Source: Epiperipatus broadwayi (Eukaryota > Onychophora > Udeonychophora > Euonychophora > Peripatidae). From it: a stretch of DNA of 64,000 nt. The notes beneath the pieces were generated by a model. The model did no database searches. It saw nothing but the letters and a program-made list of their open reading frames with translations, and was not told the DNA's origin. Of this stretch, positions 25,661 through 36,234 are shown piece by piece. Positions within the stretch are counted from its first letter, which is position 1. The number at the start of each line of letters is the position of its first letter. Location: NCBI GenBank assembly GCA_028023455.1, contig JAQFVV010006197.1, positions 20,765,254-20,829,253 on the forward strand, read 5' to 3'. The translations under genes were made by a program, and so were the position numbers.

Positions 25661-26531
25661 TTGAAAATTTTATAATCCCAGTAGATGGCGCTGCAAAGGA
25701 GAACTTTGAGATGAAACAGAAAAATGCCTGCTCATTTTCTCATGTAAAAATGTGACTTTGGTAGGTAAAATACTTTTTAATGTATAGATGTTATAAATTA
25801 ATATTTATTTATTTTGGATATTTAAATATGTAAGTTAATATTGCATACAGAGAATGCATAATTGAATTAATCATATTGCTTTTTTGTGAGCAATTATTTA
25901 AATTTCCTAGCTTAATTGGTTTACGTACCAATAATTGATAACTTTATAACAATGGCGTGCTTTGAATGGAGTCGCTGGGTACACGCATCTCTTGTAAAAA
26001 TTTATTTACTTTAGTAATTTATCACATAAATAATAATATTTTAGAAAAATGAATCTTCTTAAAGTTCACGGAATAATTCCTATATTTAGAATTATTAAAG
26101 TGGCGGAACGATTACGTTTTATCTGAAGCCATTAGCTAACTCTCTATTTAAAAATGAGTTTGAATTCAAGCTAATTTTAAAAAAATATTAAATATACGTT
26201 ATAAATAAAAGATTTGAATTAAGTAAACTGTATATCGAAAATTGCCCTATTTTTACTAATTTTGGTAAACATGACCTTACCAGGTCACGACAAAATTTTG
26301 TAGTTCAGATTTTTTTCACCAAGTGTTTCTTGTCGAATTATTTAAAAATTTGTTGTGAAATATCAAATACACGGCGATATAAATTTATATTATATAAAAA
26401 AGCATTAATAACATAATTATATTATAAAAATATATGATAAAAAATAATTTATTAAAATAATAACAAAATAAACGGCCCGGATATTACGCAGTCAACATTT
26501 TACGCATATTCCGTAATAAGTTCATTCATAA
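25661..26531. other. Unassigned, CpG-richer, possible promoter-proximal sequence
   Basis: Around 25950-26130 CpG is more frequent than in the rest of the window. A frame starting at an ATG near 25955 reads MACFEWSRW and is followed by GTACAC, so a first exon is conceivable. No further support is visible. Confidence 0.25.
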
Positions 26532-26791
26532 TTACTGTCCATTGTAGTTTTTGCTTATAATAGCGATAAAATTCGCAAAGACGGAGTCAGTCGTGTAGAG
26601 AGTCCTAAAGGCGAATTCCTGTAGGTAGGATTCGAATAAAGTATTGCTGATGCCACACTGATGTTTGAGCTTGCGTATAGCTCTCATCCACATATTTCCC
26701 ACACTTTTGTGTGTGGATATCAGGGTCGTGAGGATCAACAGCATGTAACTGGTACGTATGTATTTTCCGTTTTAGGCAGTTCTGAAGCGTT
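26532..26791 (-). pseudogene. Merlin-type DNA transposase, C-terminal relic
   Basis: Minus strand. One frame gives YQLHAVDPHDPDIHTQ and the next, after a frameshift, SVGNMWMRAIRKLKHQCG then TLFESYLQEFAFRTL. Together these follow the C-terminus of Merlin (IS1016/ISXO2-like DDE) transposases: an HTQ-VE--W motif with basic KRKLK, then the conserved ESYL-EF-R helix. The upstream catalytic part is not found. Terminal inverted repeats were not identified. I recognise the motif order rather than a close sequence. Confidence 0.55.
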
Positions 26792-28133
26792 TTTTTTTTT
26801 TGTTACATTAATTTCTAATAGGTAATGGCCCAAAGCGAGAGATAGTATTTTATATTTTCAGAGTTATTGGTTTTTTATTAGTGTTATTTATGAAAGATTA
26901 TTTGGTGCTGATATAGTACGCACTGGATGCCAGTTTGAATTTTAAAACACTTTCAAAAACACTGCTGACACATACAAGCCAAAAATGATATCGACTAAGT
27001 CACGCAGTTTCAAAAAATGCCAGGGGGGGGTAGCCTGAAAAATGGCGGGGGGGGGGGAAACTACATAGTGCATAATATACCCGATATATGACAGGAAAAA
27101 AAATTAACCTAAAATATGGCGGCAAAAAAATATGTTAAGGCAAAGTATTCACATGAATTGCTCTACTTTTTTTTTTTTTTTAAAAAAACTCCCGTCTTTC
27201 AACATTAAATTTTTTTTCCAGTGATAATTAGAAAAATCATAAATGCTACTTCAAATATGCATTTGAAATAGAATTATGTTGAGATCATCTTGATTCAGAT
27301 AATGTATCTTCTGAATTTCTAAGAATGTTGTATGTTTGATCAATCTGAATTCAATAGCATTATAGAATATTCAAAGTTATAAGTGCAGACATCATCTGAT
27401 ATGTTATTGTCTATGCTTGATGGGTGAGAGATTTAGAGATTCAGTTGGCTGAAAAAGTATCTACATTTGTTTTGAGCATTTCAGCCTAAAATATCTTTTA
27501 ATCAAACAGCATTCTAGATATTGCTTCTAAATATATGACTCAAAGTTATTCCAGTGCTTAGTCACCTTTTTAAGTTTTCTTATCAAATAGATTTTGTCCT
27601 CAGTTATTTCAAGAATTCTCCTGCATTGTCAAAAAAGAATATTAAGTCACTTCCTCATAACTTTTTATTCTTGTTATTATCTTTTTTTCACAGTTAGAGA
27701 ACAAGCCAAATAGATGTTAGAACAGTATGATATTCAAAACAACTGAGCTATCAATGGTAATTATTTTTATTTATGGAGCCTTTCAAAAAATATTAAGTTC
27801 ATTGCGATCTTTGTTTTTCATTTATAGAACTCAGTCAGAATTTTGGCCAGCTACATCTTATTTGATTGTTTGAAATGTTGTTTTCTTTTTTAATGATGAT
27901 GTCAACTGAAATATGGGCATTTGCTACATCTGGAATTATAGTTAACTAATGACGCCAAACAAAAAATCCAATGATATTTTAACCCTTTAGTTAATTTTTT
28001 TAAGAACAGGTGCATATAATTTTGATTTTTTTTTACCAATTGTCTAGTTTACACGAGGCATTAAAAGTCAGAAAATCTTTATTGGCTTTACAACTCTAAT
28101 ATAATGGACTAAAAATATGCTGATAATTCGGAT
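26792..28133. other. Unassigned, with two poly-G tracts
   Basis: Runs of 8 G (27023-27030) and 11 G (27047-27057) are striking in this AT-rich DNA. 27230-27730 looks like old decayed sequence that I cannot place. The stretch lies directly upstream of the predicted start of the small gene. Confidence 0.4.
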
Positions 28134-31100
28134 ATGGAGGCCTTCAATGTGATAAACGTAATCGCAGAATATTGTAAGTTATAATTGTAATTTTTAATAT
28201 TTTAATTTTTTTAAAATTATTCGGTAAATGGTATATTAATTTGTTTGCGTTTGTATTGGTGTGTGTGTACTATATATATTAAATCATTTATGCTCTTTAT
28301 TATACAAATATTTGAAATAACAAAAGTTGCTTCTGTAGTGTAATTTTGAGTATAGGCATAATGATTCTGAAAAGGTATATGTTTATATTTATATTAGTGT
28401 GTTTGTGTTCATTTTTGCATCGTGTTTGTATAACAATAATGATTTACATATATAGAGCAGTGCAAATGATTTACATATATAGAGCAGTGCAATGTAAATT
28501 TTAAAAACTGATAATCTAATGTACAGAAAGGTTGCAGTTGATAAAGCAATCACAAAATTTACTGAGCATAGTACTATGTGAAAATATAAACACTTAAACC
28601 CAATAAAGAGAGATTTCAAATGGTATATGTATAGTGGTTATGCATATACCACATGGAATTGTATGCAGGCAAAGAATCAAATTGTGATTCCTGCCTATGC
28701 CTTGATACTCATGCTGTGGAGTCAAGTTTATAGCTAGCAAATGAGCTAAATGCAAATAAATTATATCTCTGTGTGCCAATAAATACAACAAGATAGCAGC
28801 ACCACTGGTGTACATCACTGATGTACATAAAAAATATAAAATGAAGAGATGAAACTCATTTTATCAGTGACACAGCCAGTAGCCTACAATTTCTAGTTTT
28901 AGATAGACAAGAAGCTAATTACTATGATGACAATTGCATATCCATCTTCTGAAAATGATTTGTTTTGTATCATATTAGGATAAATCTTTTTCTTATAGAC
29001 ACCTTTGAGATTTGTCAATTGGGGTACAAGATAAAAATTAAGAACTTTTATGCGAATACTTTTGGAGATTCTGAAGCTATGGATTATCTCAGGTAAGAAT
29101 TATTATATATGGTTTGAAAGATAATTTTGTGAGTGATGCAAAGAAATTATCACTAAAGATGTAATTTAAACTTAGTTAATGATGAATTAGAAATTATGAA
29201 CAAACAATAAAGTAATAATTATGTTGGCTGTTGAAATATCTTTTTTTCCTTATTTTTTAAATGGTAATCACTATTTGTCTTAGTCTTATTGTTTTCCTTA
29301 GTTTTTCTAGTTTCTATCAATGTAATTTTTTTTGCTGTAACATTATTAAAACTGAAGTTATTATGAAAATTGTGTCTCAGGTCAGTTTTTTAAAAAATTC
29401 AATATGGCACCTGCAAACTCTTAAGCCAATTTTGTCATTACCAAAAATGTTCCATCCTATGCAGATATGTGGATATATAATCAATAAATCCAGTTCCTCT
29501 TAATGTAGACAATATATGAAATAAACCAATAAAATTTACATCCATATGTAAGATAACTGTCATATCTCACCTTGCCTTCAGATGTGGACTAATCCAGATT
29601 TCTTCTGGATCTGATCAGATTAAGCATTCATTGCCACTAGCCAATGAGCAAATAGATAGAAAAAAATCAGCAAATGCTTAATATGGGCTAACTCTCTGAA
29701 TCCAATTATTTCCAGTCAGGTTGATGATCTGGCAATAAATAGTCAGCATTTTAGAGGTAAAGCAGAGTCTGTCTATCCTAAGTAATATTATGCATTCCCT
29801 TTGAAACCTATGCTAACAATGAGCATTTCCCTTCTAGACATTCTTCTCTTGGTCTACAGACAAGTACATGATAGGATTGGAAGATGCTAAGACCCCTGAG
29901 TTGACTTGAGGCAAGCTGCCTGGTCCAACTAGAAGAGTCATTAGCAAACTCACAAAGCAGGTTGTTACATACATCTGGAAATGAGTCGAGTCCTCAGACA
30001 TGACCGGCCCTGCATTAATTGAGACTATATACCTGGCAGTATATTCATTGAATGTATATTATGTAAATATATTTAATCCTAATAAATCATATAAATTAAA
30101 CTTCAGGCGTTCATATTTTTGTTACTGTTGGTTTGAGTCTGCAATCCAGACCAAACACAACAGAACTGGTGCAGTCTGAGAAAATAAATATTTTTCCCCA
30201 TGACTGGAAAAATAGAGTAAATATATGAGGTAACGATTGAAGACACTCATCTTATTAAAATAACTATTCTGCTCAAATAAAAATCAGATTCAGCAGTTTA
30301 GAAAAGTAAAACACATGAGTGCAAAGTAAATAGGCTCTCCCTTAAATCTGCCTGAATAAAAAAAAACATATTCGCACATTCTAAAAAAAAAAAAAATTGA
30401 CTGCAAACATTATAGGTTTGTCAATTGAAGTCTTAAACCAATCATGAATGTTACTCGTAATATAATGACAGAAGCTTTCCCTAGTGGATTGCTAGCTTTA
30501 TCTTTATCATTTTTGGATAGTTACAAATTGTAGCTGTTAAATTAATATTATGAGTGGTAACTTACAATTGTTTCTCTCATGAAATATGGAGGAAAAATTA
30601 CAAAATGGCTAATTTTGTTGGCTCCATGGAAGCTTTTTATCCAGCCTGCCCTGATTTCTGGTTAACCTATAAAGAGTAATTATTTTTTTTACCTACAGGC
30701 TAACCAGATCAAGAAGCCTGAAGTAAAATTAAGTCACATTAATGATGATAATAGGGCCTCAGACATACAACAATTTGAAATCACAATCTACATTAGAAAA
30801 GCCATCTGACCTAGATTTTGTCAAAAATTAGTGATACTGACAATAATGCAGAGATATGAGTTCAATCTCTGTGTTCAAGAGCAGGAGGAAAAAGCCAGAG
30901 AGTTCACAACATAAATTTGGACCTTGGCATTAAAGTGTGATTTCAAAGATTTCCTGAATGAAGCACTTTGTGATCATTTTATTTGTAGGATAAATAATTA
31001 CAAACTAATAATGATGCCAGATTTAGACTTTGAATCAGCTTTGTCCCATGCAATACTAGCAGAATCAATAGCTAGTCAGGAAAAGCTATTAAAAAAATTT

Positions 31101-33374
31101 AATTACGATATGCAAAAAATTGAGCAAAACAGTGGGTCAGTCAACCATTCAGCCAGTTCAGATAATTCTGCAACAATTGGTATAAGGCATTATTATATAT
31201 GTGTTGAACAGATGCATGCAGAATGTACCTACATACAGAATATCCATACTGCTATTTGGTGTGTTTATTTTTCAAGTGAGACAGGCATATAAGAACTGCT
31301 GGCCTGAAAAGAAAGATACAAATACCTGATATGAGAATGGAAAAACCCATTCCAAAAAATAACAAAGGCAATCATAAAAAAATAAACAAGTTGCCTGTAC
31401 AACCCATATAAAAGACAATCAGTCTGGATTTAAATGCAGAATTATCATTAATGATTTGCCAGTTACAATGGAACTTAACTGGACACAGTGTCTGCAGTGT
31501 CCATTGTTTCAAAAAAGACCTATACTATCATTAATAAAAATAATGAATATAAGCTGCATCGTAGCAGCAAGGCAATCAAATAAAACTGATGAGTTAAACA
31601 ACAGTTAAACTTACAATGACTAATAAGATGATATGCCTACCACTGATGGTGGCATCAGGTGATCACAGTAGACTGTGACTGATTCAGTCACTTAAGCTTT
31701 GCAGTGACAAAGGTGAACCAGGTCACAACATTAAGCAAATTAAAATTCTGATTATTTGGATGTATTCAATAAATATCTGGGTCTGTATGTAGGATGACAA
31801 TCAATTCATTTACTATTAAATAGGGAGGTAAACCCCATTGATTGTTAGTGCAGATCACTGCCACTGGTCTTGAGAACTAAAGTTGAGGCTAAAGTCCACC
31901 TCTGCTGGCAGTACAAAATGAATCAAAACATGCCAGAAGATGACAAAACAGTTCAGGAGCCTAAAGATGAAGGGCCCTGATTTAGACTCCATGTGGACCT
32001 TGCAGACTTATGGAAAGGAAAACTGCTATTCAATAGACATTTGCAAACCAACCCATCAGCCCTGAAACCTGATCCAAACTATCAGAAAAAAGGAAAATGA
32101 TAATTTAAAAGAGAAAATAGTAACTCAGGTGCTATGCAGAATGTACAATGGATCCACAAAATGGATCCCATTGGTGGTAATACAACTGAAAGGACTTTAC
32201 CCAATAGTAGTAGAAATGGCAGATGGTTGTCAACATCATCACCAATTAAATCAATTGTGACTAAATCATACACAAACTAAAAACAGAAGCAAACCAAACA
32301 AACATCCAGGAACAAGTATGTCAAACAAGGATGGTGACAACCAAACCTAAGACCGTGACTAAATCATACACAAATTAAAAACAGAAGCAAACCAAACAAA
32401 CATCCAGGAACAAGTACAACAAAGATGATGACAACCAAACCAAAGACTGAATCAAACCAAAAGAACATCCAGGGACAAAAACATCAAGCAAAGATGATGA
32501 TGATCAAACCAAGAACAGCAGCAGATCAAAGGAACCAACAAAGAGGATAAGATATCATCCAGAACATCTGTATGATTATGTTCTCCAAGGCTAATTTTAG
32601 CCAGAGGGAAAGATGTCATATCTCACTCACCTTGCCTTCAGAAGTGAACTACTTCACATTTTTTCTGGATCTGATTGGATTAAGCATTCATTGCTACTAG
32701 CCAATGAGCAAACAGACAGATAAAATTTAGTCAATGGTTAGTATGAATCAATAGACAGTGATGTTTTCTGAATCTGATTGCTTCCAGTGAGGCTGGAGAT
32801 CTGGCAATAAATAGTCAGTCTTTTTGAAGGTAAGGCAAAGAACATCTGTCAAACCTAAGCGATAGTACACATTCCTTTTGAAACCTCTGCTAACAGTTAG
32901 TGTTTCCCTTCCCCATTATGCTATCCATCTATGCAGTGAGGCAAATCTACAATAGGACTGGAAACTGTTGAAACCAGAGCTGATTTGAGGCAAGATATCT
33001 GGTATAGCTGGAATTAGACAAACTTGTGAGGCAGGCTGCTACATACAGCTGGACGTGAGACAAGTCCTTCAGGTATGACCAGCCCTGCATTAATTGAGAC
33101 TATATACCCGGTAATATATTCATTAATTATATATTATGTAAATATATTTAATCTTTTAATTAAACTTCAGGTGTTCGTATTTTTTGTTATTGTTGGTTTG
33201 AATCTGCAATCCAGACCAAACACAACAATTACCCTTCAAAGAAGTCATTAAAAGCACTTTATGTAGCATTCATTAAGGTCAAAATTAAGTACGGTCTTTG
33301 ACTATTTTATTAATTATATTTTATATAGGTTAAAAGATAACGAAAATGATATTTATCAGACAGTATATAGATAA
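28134..33374 (+). CDS. Probable small three-exon host gene (59 codons)
   Basis: Exon 1 is 28134-28173: ATG then EAFNVINVIAEY, ending in ATT|GTAAGT. Exon 2 is 28999-29092, between a pyrimidine-rich TTTTTCTTATAG and CAG|GTAAGA. Only one frame of exon 2 is open, TFEICQLGYKIKIKNFYANT and on to SEAMDYL, and it is the phase exon 1 requires (T+AC). Exon 3 is 33329-33374, after TTTTATATAG. Its required phase (AG+G) reads LKDNENDIYQTVYR and a TAA. The product would be a soluble 59-residue protein with an amphipathic start and acidic end; I do not recognise it. Intron 1 is 825 bp. Intron 2 is 4.2 kb and contains a Ty3/gypsy insertion. Exons 1-2 are convincing. Exon 3 is weaker: a GTATAT after ACA could be a donor to further exons, and 5' exons may exist. 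Confidence 0.5.
28439..28490. repeat. 26-bp tandem duplication in intron 1
   Basis: Two adjacent copies of a 26-bp unit (ATGATTTACATATATAGAGC plus AGTGCA). Confidence 0.9.
29558..30162 (+). repeat. Left LTR
   Basis: 605 bp, TG...CA ends. It differs from the right LTR by many substitutions and small indels, so the insertion is old. An AATAAAT stands near its 3' end. Confidence 0.9.
30604..31400 (+). pseudogene. Ty3/gypsy gag remnant with zinc knuckle
   Basis: It starts at an ATG (30604) with ANFVGSMEAFYPACPDFW, the usual gypsy Gag opening. After stops and frameshifts it continues MQRYEFNLCVQEQEEKAREF, ALKCDFKDFLNEALCDHF and DLDFESALSHAILAESIA, the capsid-like region. A damaged CCHC knuckle (YYICVEQMHAECTY) and a second one (CLFFK--RHIRTAGL) follow. 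The longest intact piece is 30924-31292. Confidence 0.8.
31440..31915 (+). pseudogene. Protease and reverse transcriptase N-terminal remnant
   Basis: INDLPVTMELNWTQ near 31450 corresponds to the protease strand before the catalytic Asp, here mutated (N-W-T in place of D-T-G). Near 31770-31910 VFNKYLGLYVG, IHLLLNREVNPI and PLVLRTKVEAKV follow the linker that precedes the gypsy reverse transcriptase. The sequence then jumps to the integrase end. Confidence 0.6.
32125..32256 (+). pseudogene. Integrase C-terminal remnant
   Basis: One frame reads MYNGSTKWIPLVVIQLKGLY, PIVVEMADG and QHHHQLNQL, then TGA. This is the gypsy integrase ending pattern (KWIPG, GP-SY-VE, HRHVDQL). It directly follows the deleted pol region. 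Confidence 0.7.
32257..32530. repeat. Tandem repeats of about 98 bp before the right LTR
   Basis: A unit from 32257 repeats at 32355 (GTGACTAAATCATACACAAA and AAACATCCAGGAACAAGT shared), with a shorter diverged third unit from about 32445. It lies between the integrase end and the purine tract. Confidence 0.85.
32614..33227 (+). repeat. Right LTR
   Basis: 614 bp, same ends as the left LTR. It is preceded by the purine tract at about 32603-32613. Its 3' end lies about 100 bp before exon 3 of the small gene. Confidence 0.9.
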
Positions 33375-34371
33375 GACCTTTTTTTAACTGTAATTCATAA
33401 ATATATATTTTATTCCTATGACAATACGCTTAATGAATTGAAATTGATACATTTATAAAATATATTTATATGACTGTGTAAATTTGGTTGTGTTTTAAAA
33501 GAAAGTTTTTAATGTAAAATATTATGATTAAAAATAAAATGTTATAATAAATTATCTGATTTATTTTATATCTGATTGAGGCAATGTCTAATAGATGACG
33601 CTACTGTTCTTAATTATTGAGTATCCTCATTTATCACATTTAATTAGTTTCAGAAAAATAGTTGATAAGTGAATTCGTAATGAACCTGTACAAGACTCTC
33701 CTGGGAATAATGTTAATAATATTTAATTGGAACTATAGTCCAATAAAACTGCATTCCTATTTTTTTATTTATCATATATTCCAATATATTTATATTTTTC
33801 TTAAACATGTAATACAATACATTTTTTAAAAAATCTTTTAAAATAAAAATGTTAAGATCTCACAGGATTGTTTTATTCATAGTAAATTAAGGGGTGAAGT
33901 GTCACCTTCATCTCAGAAGCAAATTTTAATGATATGTAACCATTTTTTTATTAAAAAAAAAAAAAAAGTGTGTTAGTAACAACAGATTATAATATTTAAA
34001 ATTAAAACAATTCATTTTTGTAAAACAGTTCACAAATAACCCTTCAAAGAAATGCTTTGGAAATTTTTAAACATATTTAAGTTACTGCTGATTTCATTTC
34101 CTTTTATTGTGACTAAATGGATTGCACACGGGTTGTAAACAAAGATAGGCCCATTAAGATTAATCAATTAATCCTGTAAATATTTGTCTGTCTACATATT
34201 TAAGACGGTGTAAAAAATATATATGCGATATTCATTATATTCATTGGGAAGATAAGGCTGGCTGAGAATAAAATGTAACAGCCGTTCACAATTAGGCAAG
34301 GTATTGAAGCCTTTTTAAAATAGTTTACTTCTGAAAAGAATTAAAATATAGCTTCACACAATATTAAATAA
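33375..34371. other. Unassigned, 3' flank of the small gene
   Basis: If 33329-33374 is the last coding exon, its 3' untranslated region lies here. Several AATAAA-like sites are present but none is decisive. No element recognised. Confidence 0.35.
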
Positions 34372-34503
34372 ACAGATTAAAAGATTGTGTTTTTCTGAAG
34401 GTTTGTGATGATGGTGTTCTAGCTGTATTTTTAAATTGGACTATTTCCATCATCTAATATGTGTGTTGAATGTCTTTAGAAAAATTTAATTTTTTTTTTT
34501 TTT

Positions 34504-35224
34504 TGCCTATACATCTAATCACACCAGAAACACAAAACATGGAGTTATACTATCACTGTGGAACAGAGCAAAAGAAGTTTGTTCAGAAACTGGTGATTTG
34601 GAAAAAGAAAAGATCTATATAGAACAAACTCTTAAGAAAAATGGTTATCCATCAGCTGTTTTTAAGAAAACATTAAACAGACAACAAAAAGAACCATCAA
34701 GAGAAAAGACAATTATTGGTACTGTAGTGTATCCATACATTCCAAAAATAGCAGACAAATTAATGAAAATCTGCAATCAGTATAACACCAGAACAGCTTT
34801 TCAGAGCCATACCACACTACGAGGAATTCTAACATCTACAAAGCCTAAACTTGAAATGCTGCAAAGAAAAAACTGCATCTATAAAATACCATGTGAATGT
34901 GGAAGAACATATATTGGTGAGACCAGCCATCCCATTCAAAAGCGCTTGCAAGAACATAAACTGATGATTAGAAGAGAGAAAACAGATGTGTCTAAGGTAG
35001 CAGACCATGTATGGACCAATGAACATACGTTCAATTGGGAAAATACAAAAATATTGGATAAAGAAGAAAAGGTACAAAGAAGAAAATTTAAAGAAGCTGC
35101 TCACATGACAATGGCAAAAAATCCCATAAGCCAAGCTAGTGTGACTATACATAATGTATTGAAATCACTAATCAACTTTGCTCTGAGGAAAAAGTGGAGA
35201 AATCAGGAGGAACCTCATAGATAA
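34504..35224 (+). pseudogene. Penelope-like GIY-YIG endonuclease fragment
   Basis: Open frame from the truncation point, before any ATG: AYTSNHTRNTKHGVILSLWN matches the region after the reverse transcriptase palm. Next come EKEKIYIEQTLKKNGYP, VVYPYIPKIADKLMKIC and the nuclease: CIYKIPCECGRTYIGETSHP then QKRLQEH, with the GIY/YIG boxes, a Cys pair between them and the catalytic-helix Arg. A His cluster and EHTFNW follow. The reverse transcriptase is absent. The nuclease frame is intact to its TAG, so the copy is not very old. Confidence 0.8.
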
Positions 35225-35255
35225 GTATATGAAATTACTACATGCTGTTGCCTTT

Positions 35256-35340
35256 GGCAGGATGGCTCAGTTGGTTAGAGCGTTACCTTAAATTTCAATA
35301 ATCAAGAATCTAAGGGCCCAGGTTCGAATCCCATGCTAGT
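35256..35340 (+). ncRNA. tRNA-like module with RNA polymerase III boxes
   Basis: Starts GGCAGGATGGCTCAGTTGGT, with a perfect D-arm (GGCTC...GAGC) serving as A box at 35263-35274. A CCTTA/TAAGG stem encloses a 20-nt insert in place of the anticodon loop. The B box GGTTCGAATCC is at 35321-35331. Acceptor and T stems do not pair well, so it is not a working tRNA. It stands 31 bp after the Penelope stop codon and upstream of the tail hairpin, so it appears to be part of the element's 3' untranslated region. Confidence 0.6.
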
Positions 35341-35361
35341 ACTGTCACTGGTCAGGCCAGC

Positions 35362-35409
35362 AACACCTGAAGAAGAGGGGAGAAAAATACCTCTCGAAAC
35401 ATTGTGTGT
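35362..35409 (+). ncRNA. Hammerhead-like hairpin in the Penelope tail
   Basis: Reads ACAC-CTGAAGAA, a 6-bp stem GAGGGG/CCTCTC, then GAAACATT-GTGT. ACAC and GTGT pair to close it. CTGANGA and GAAA are the hammerhead core strands, but one extra A separates the core from the stem. Activity is uncertain. Confidence 0.5.
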
Positions 35410-35555
35410 ATACTAACCTGTTTGCTGTGATATTACTAACAGTTAATGCATATACTAACCTGTTTGCTGTGATATTATTAACATTTGTTTGCTGTGATAT
35501 TACTAACAGTTGGTGCATATACTAACCTGTTTGCTGTGATATTACTAACAGTTGA
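35408..35555. repeat. Tandem repeat in the Penelope tail
   Basis: About three and a half copies of a 30-50 bp unit sharing CCTGTTTGCTGTGATATTAC and TAACAGTT. Confidence 0.85.
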
Positions 35556-35666
35556 ATGCATTTGGAATATTTAACTAAAAAAAACAAATTAAACTTTTCT
35601 AAAGACATTCAACACACATATTAGATGATGGAAATAGTCCAATTTAAAAATACAGATTAAAAGATT

Positions 35667-36234
35667 AGCTTGTAAAATCATTATCATTTTCAACTACTGT
35701 ATTTTCAATCATGGCATAGTGAAGAATTTCCTTAGTTCAATCCTGTTTTTCCTGATCTATAGTTTTTCTTTTCCACCATTCCAGAAAACTTCTTGTACCA
35801 TGTATTCATCTCGCATGTTATTATTTTTTCTTGTGTTTTTTTACAATTTCTTGAGATTCAATTTATATATCATCTTTTTTATCAATACATCTAATCCAAA
35901 TCCACTTCAGACTGTTAATGTCTTCAATGATGATGATGCAAAGGGTTTATTTACTCACACCTATGCTCTCTTTGCAGTCCTATTTTTATTATTCTCAACA
36001 TAATTTTTTCACACTTCATTGTGTGGTCAGAAATCTCAGTTTGCTTTTTTACTAAATGTTTAAGTCTTAGATCTATAGGTATGAATTACTAAATACATCT
36101 TTTAATAAGTAGAGATAATTATATATATTAAATGCTTTTATTTACTGTTCATTAAAAGCAAAAAAATAATTTTTTCTTCAATCATAATTGGGATTTTTAG
36201 ATTAAAATTTCAAATAAAAGCATTGCTTGTAAAT
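35667..36234. other. Older repeat without the MITE, otherwise unassigned
   Basis: 35775-35925 resembles the sequence around the piggyBac-like MITE at 5.7-6.6 kb. The 94-codon frame at 35719-36003 is hydrophobic, without family resemblance, and probably chance. Confidence 0.4.

Larger units (their letters stand above)
29558..33227 (+). mobile_element. Internally deleted Ty3/gypsy LTR retrotransposon
   Basis: Two direct LTRs (29558-30162 and 32614-33227) begin TGTCATATCTCAC and end ACACAACA. A candidate primer site TGGTGCAGTCTGAGAA begins 4 bp after the left LTR, and a purine tract AGAGGGAAAGA abuts the right LTR. The order inside is gag, zinc knuckles, protease, the start of reverse transcriptase, then directly the integrase C-terminus. 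Most of reverse transcriptase, RNase H and the integrase core are missing. Flanks ATAAC and ATTAC may be a mutated 5-bp target duplication. Many stops mean it cannot act alone. It lies in intron 2 of the small gene, in the same orientation. Confidence 0.88.
34372..35666 (+). mobile_element. 5'-truncated Penelope-like insertion with inverted tail and 15-bp target duplication
   Basis: A perfect 15-bp direct repeat ACAGATTAAAAGATT is at 34372-34386 and 35652-35666. Inside, the left 110 bp (34387-34497) is an inverted copy of the element's 3' tail. The rest (34498-35651) is the forward copy, starting inside the C-terminal coding region and ending with the tail. Shared tail landmarks are TTCTAAAGACATTCAACACA and GATGATGGAAATAGTCC. 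The left inverted piece runs about 40 bp further outward than the right tail. Confidence 0.85.

Noticed and set aside
28594-28818. 74-codon minus-strand frame in intron 1
   Set aside because: No family resemblance or supporting signals; the plus-strand splice model explains the region better.
35256-35340. Functional tRNA gene
   Set aside because: A and B boxes are good, but acceptor and T stems do not pair and the anticodon loop is replaced by about 20 nt.
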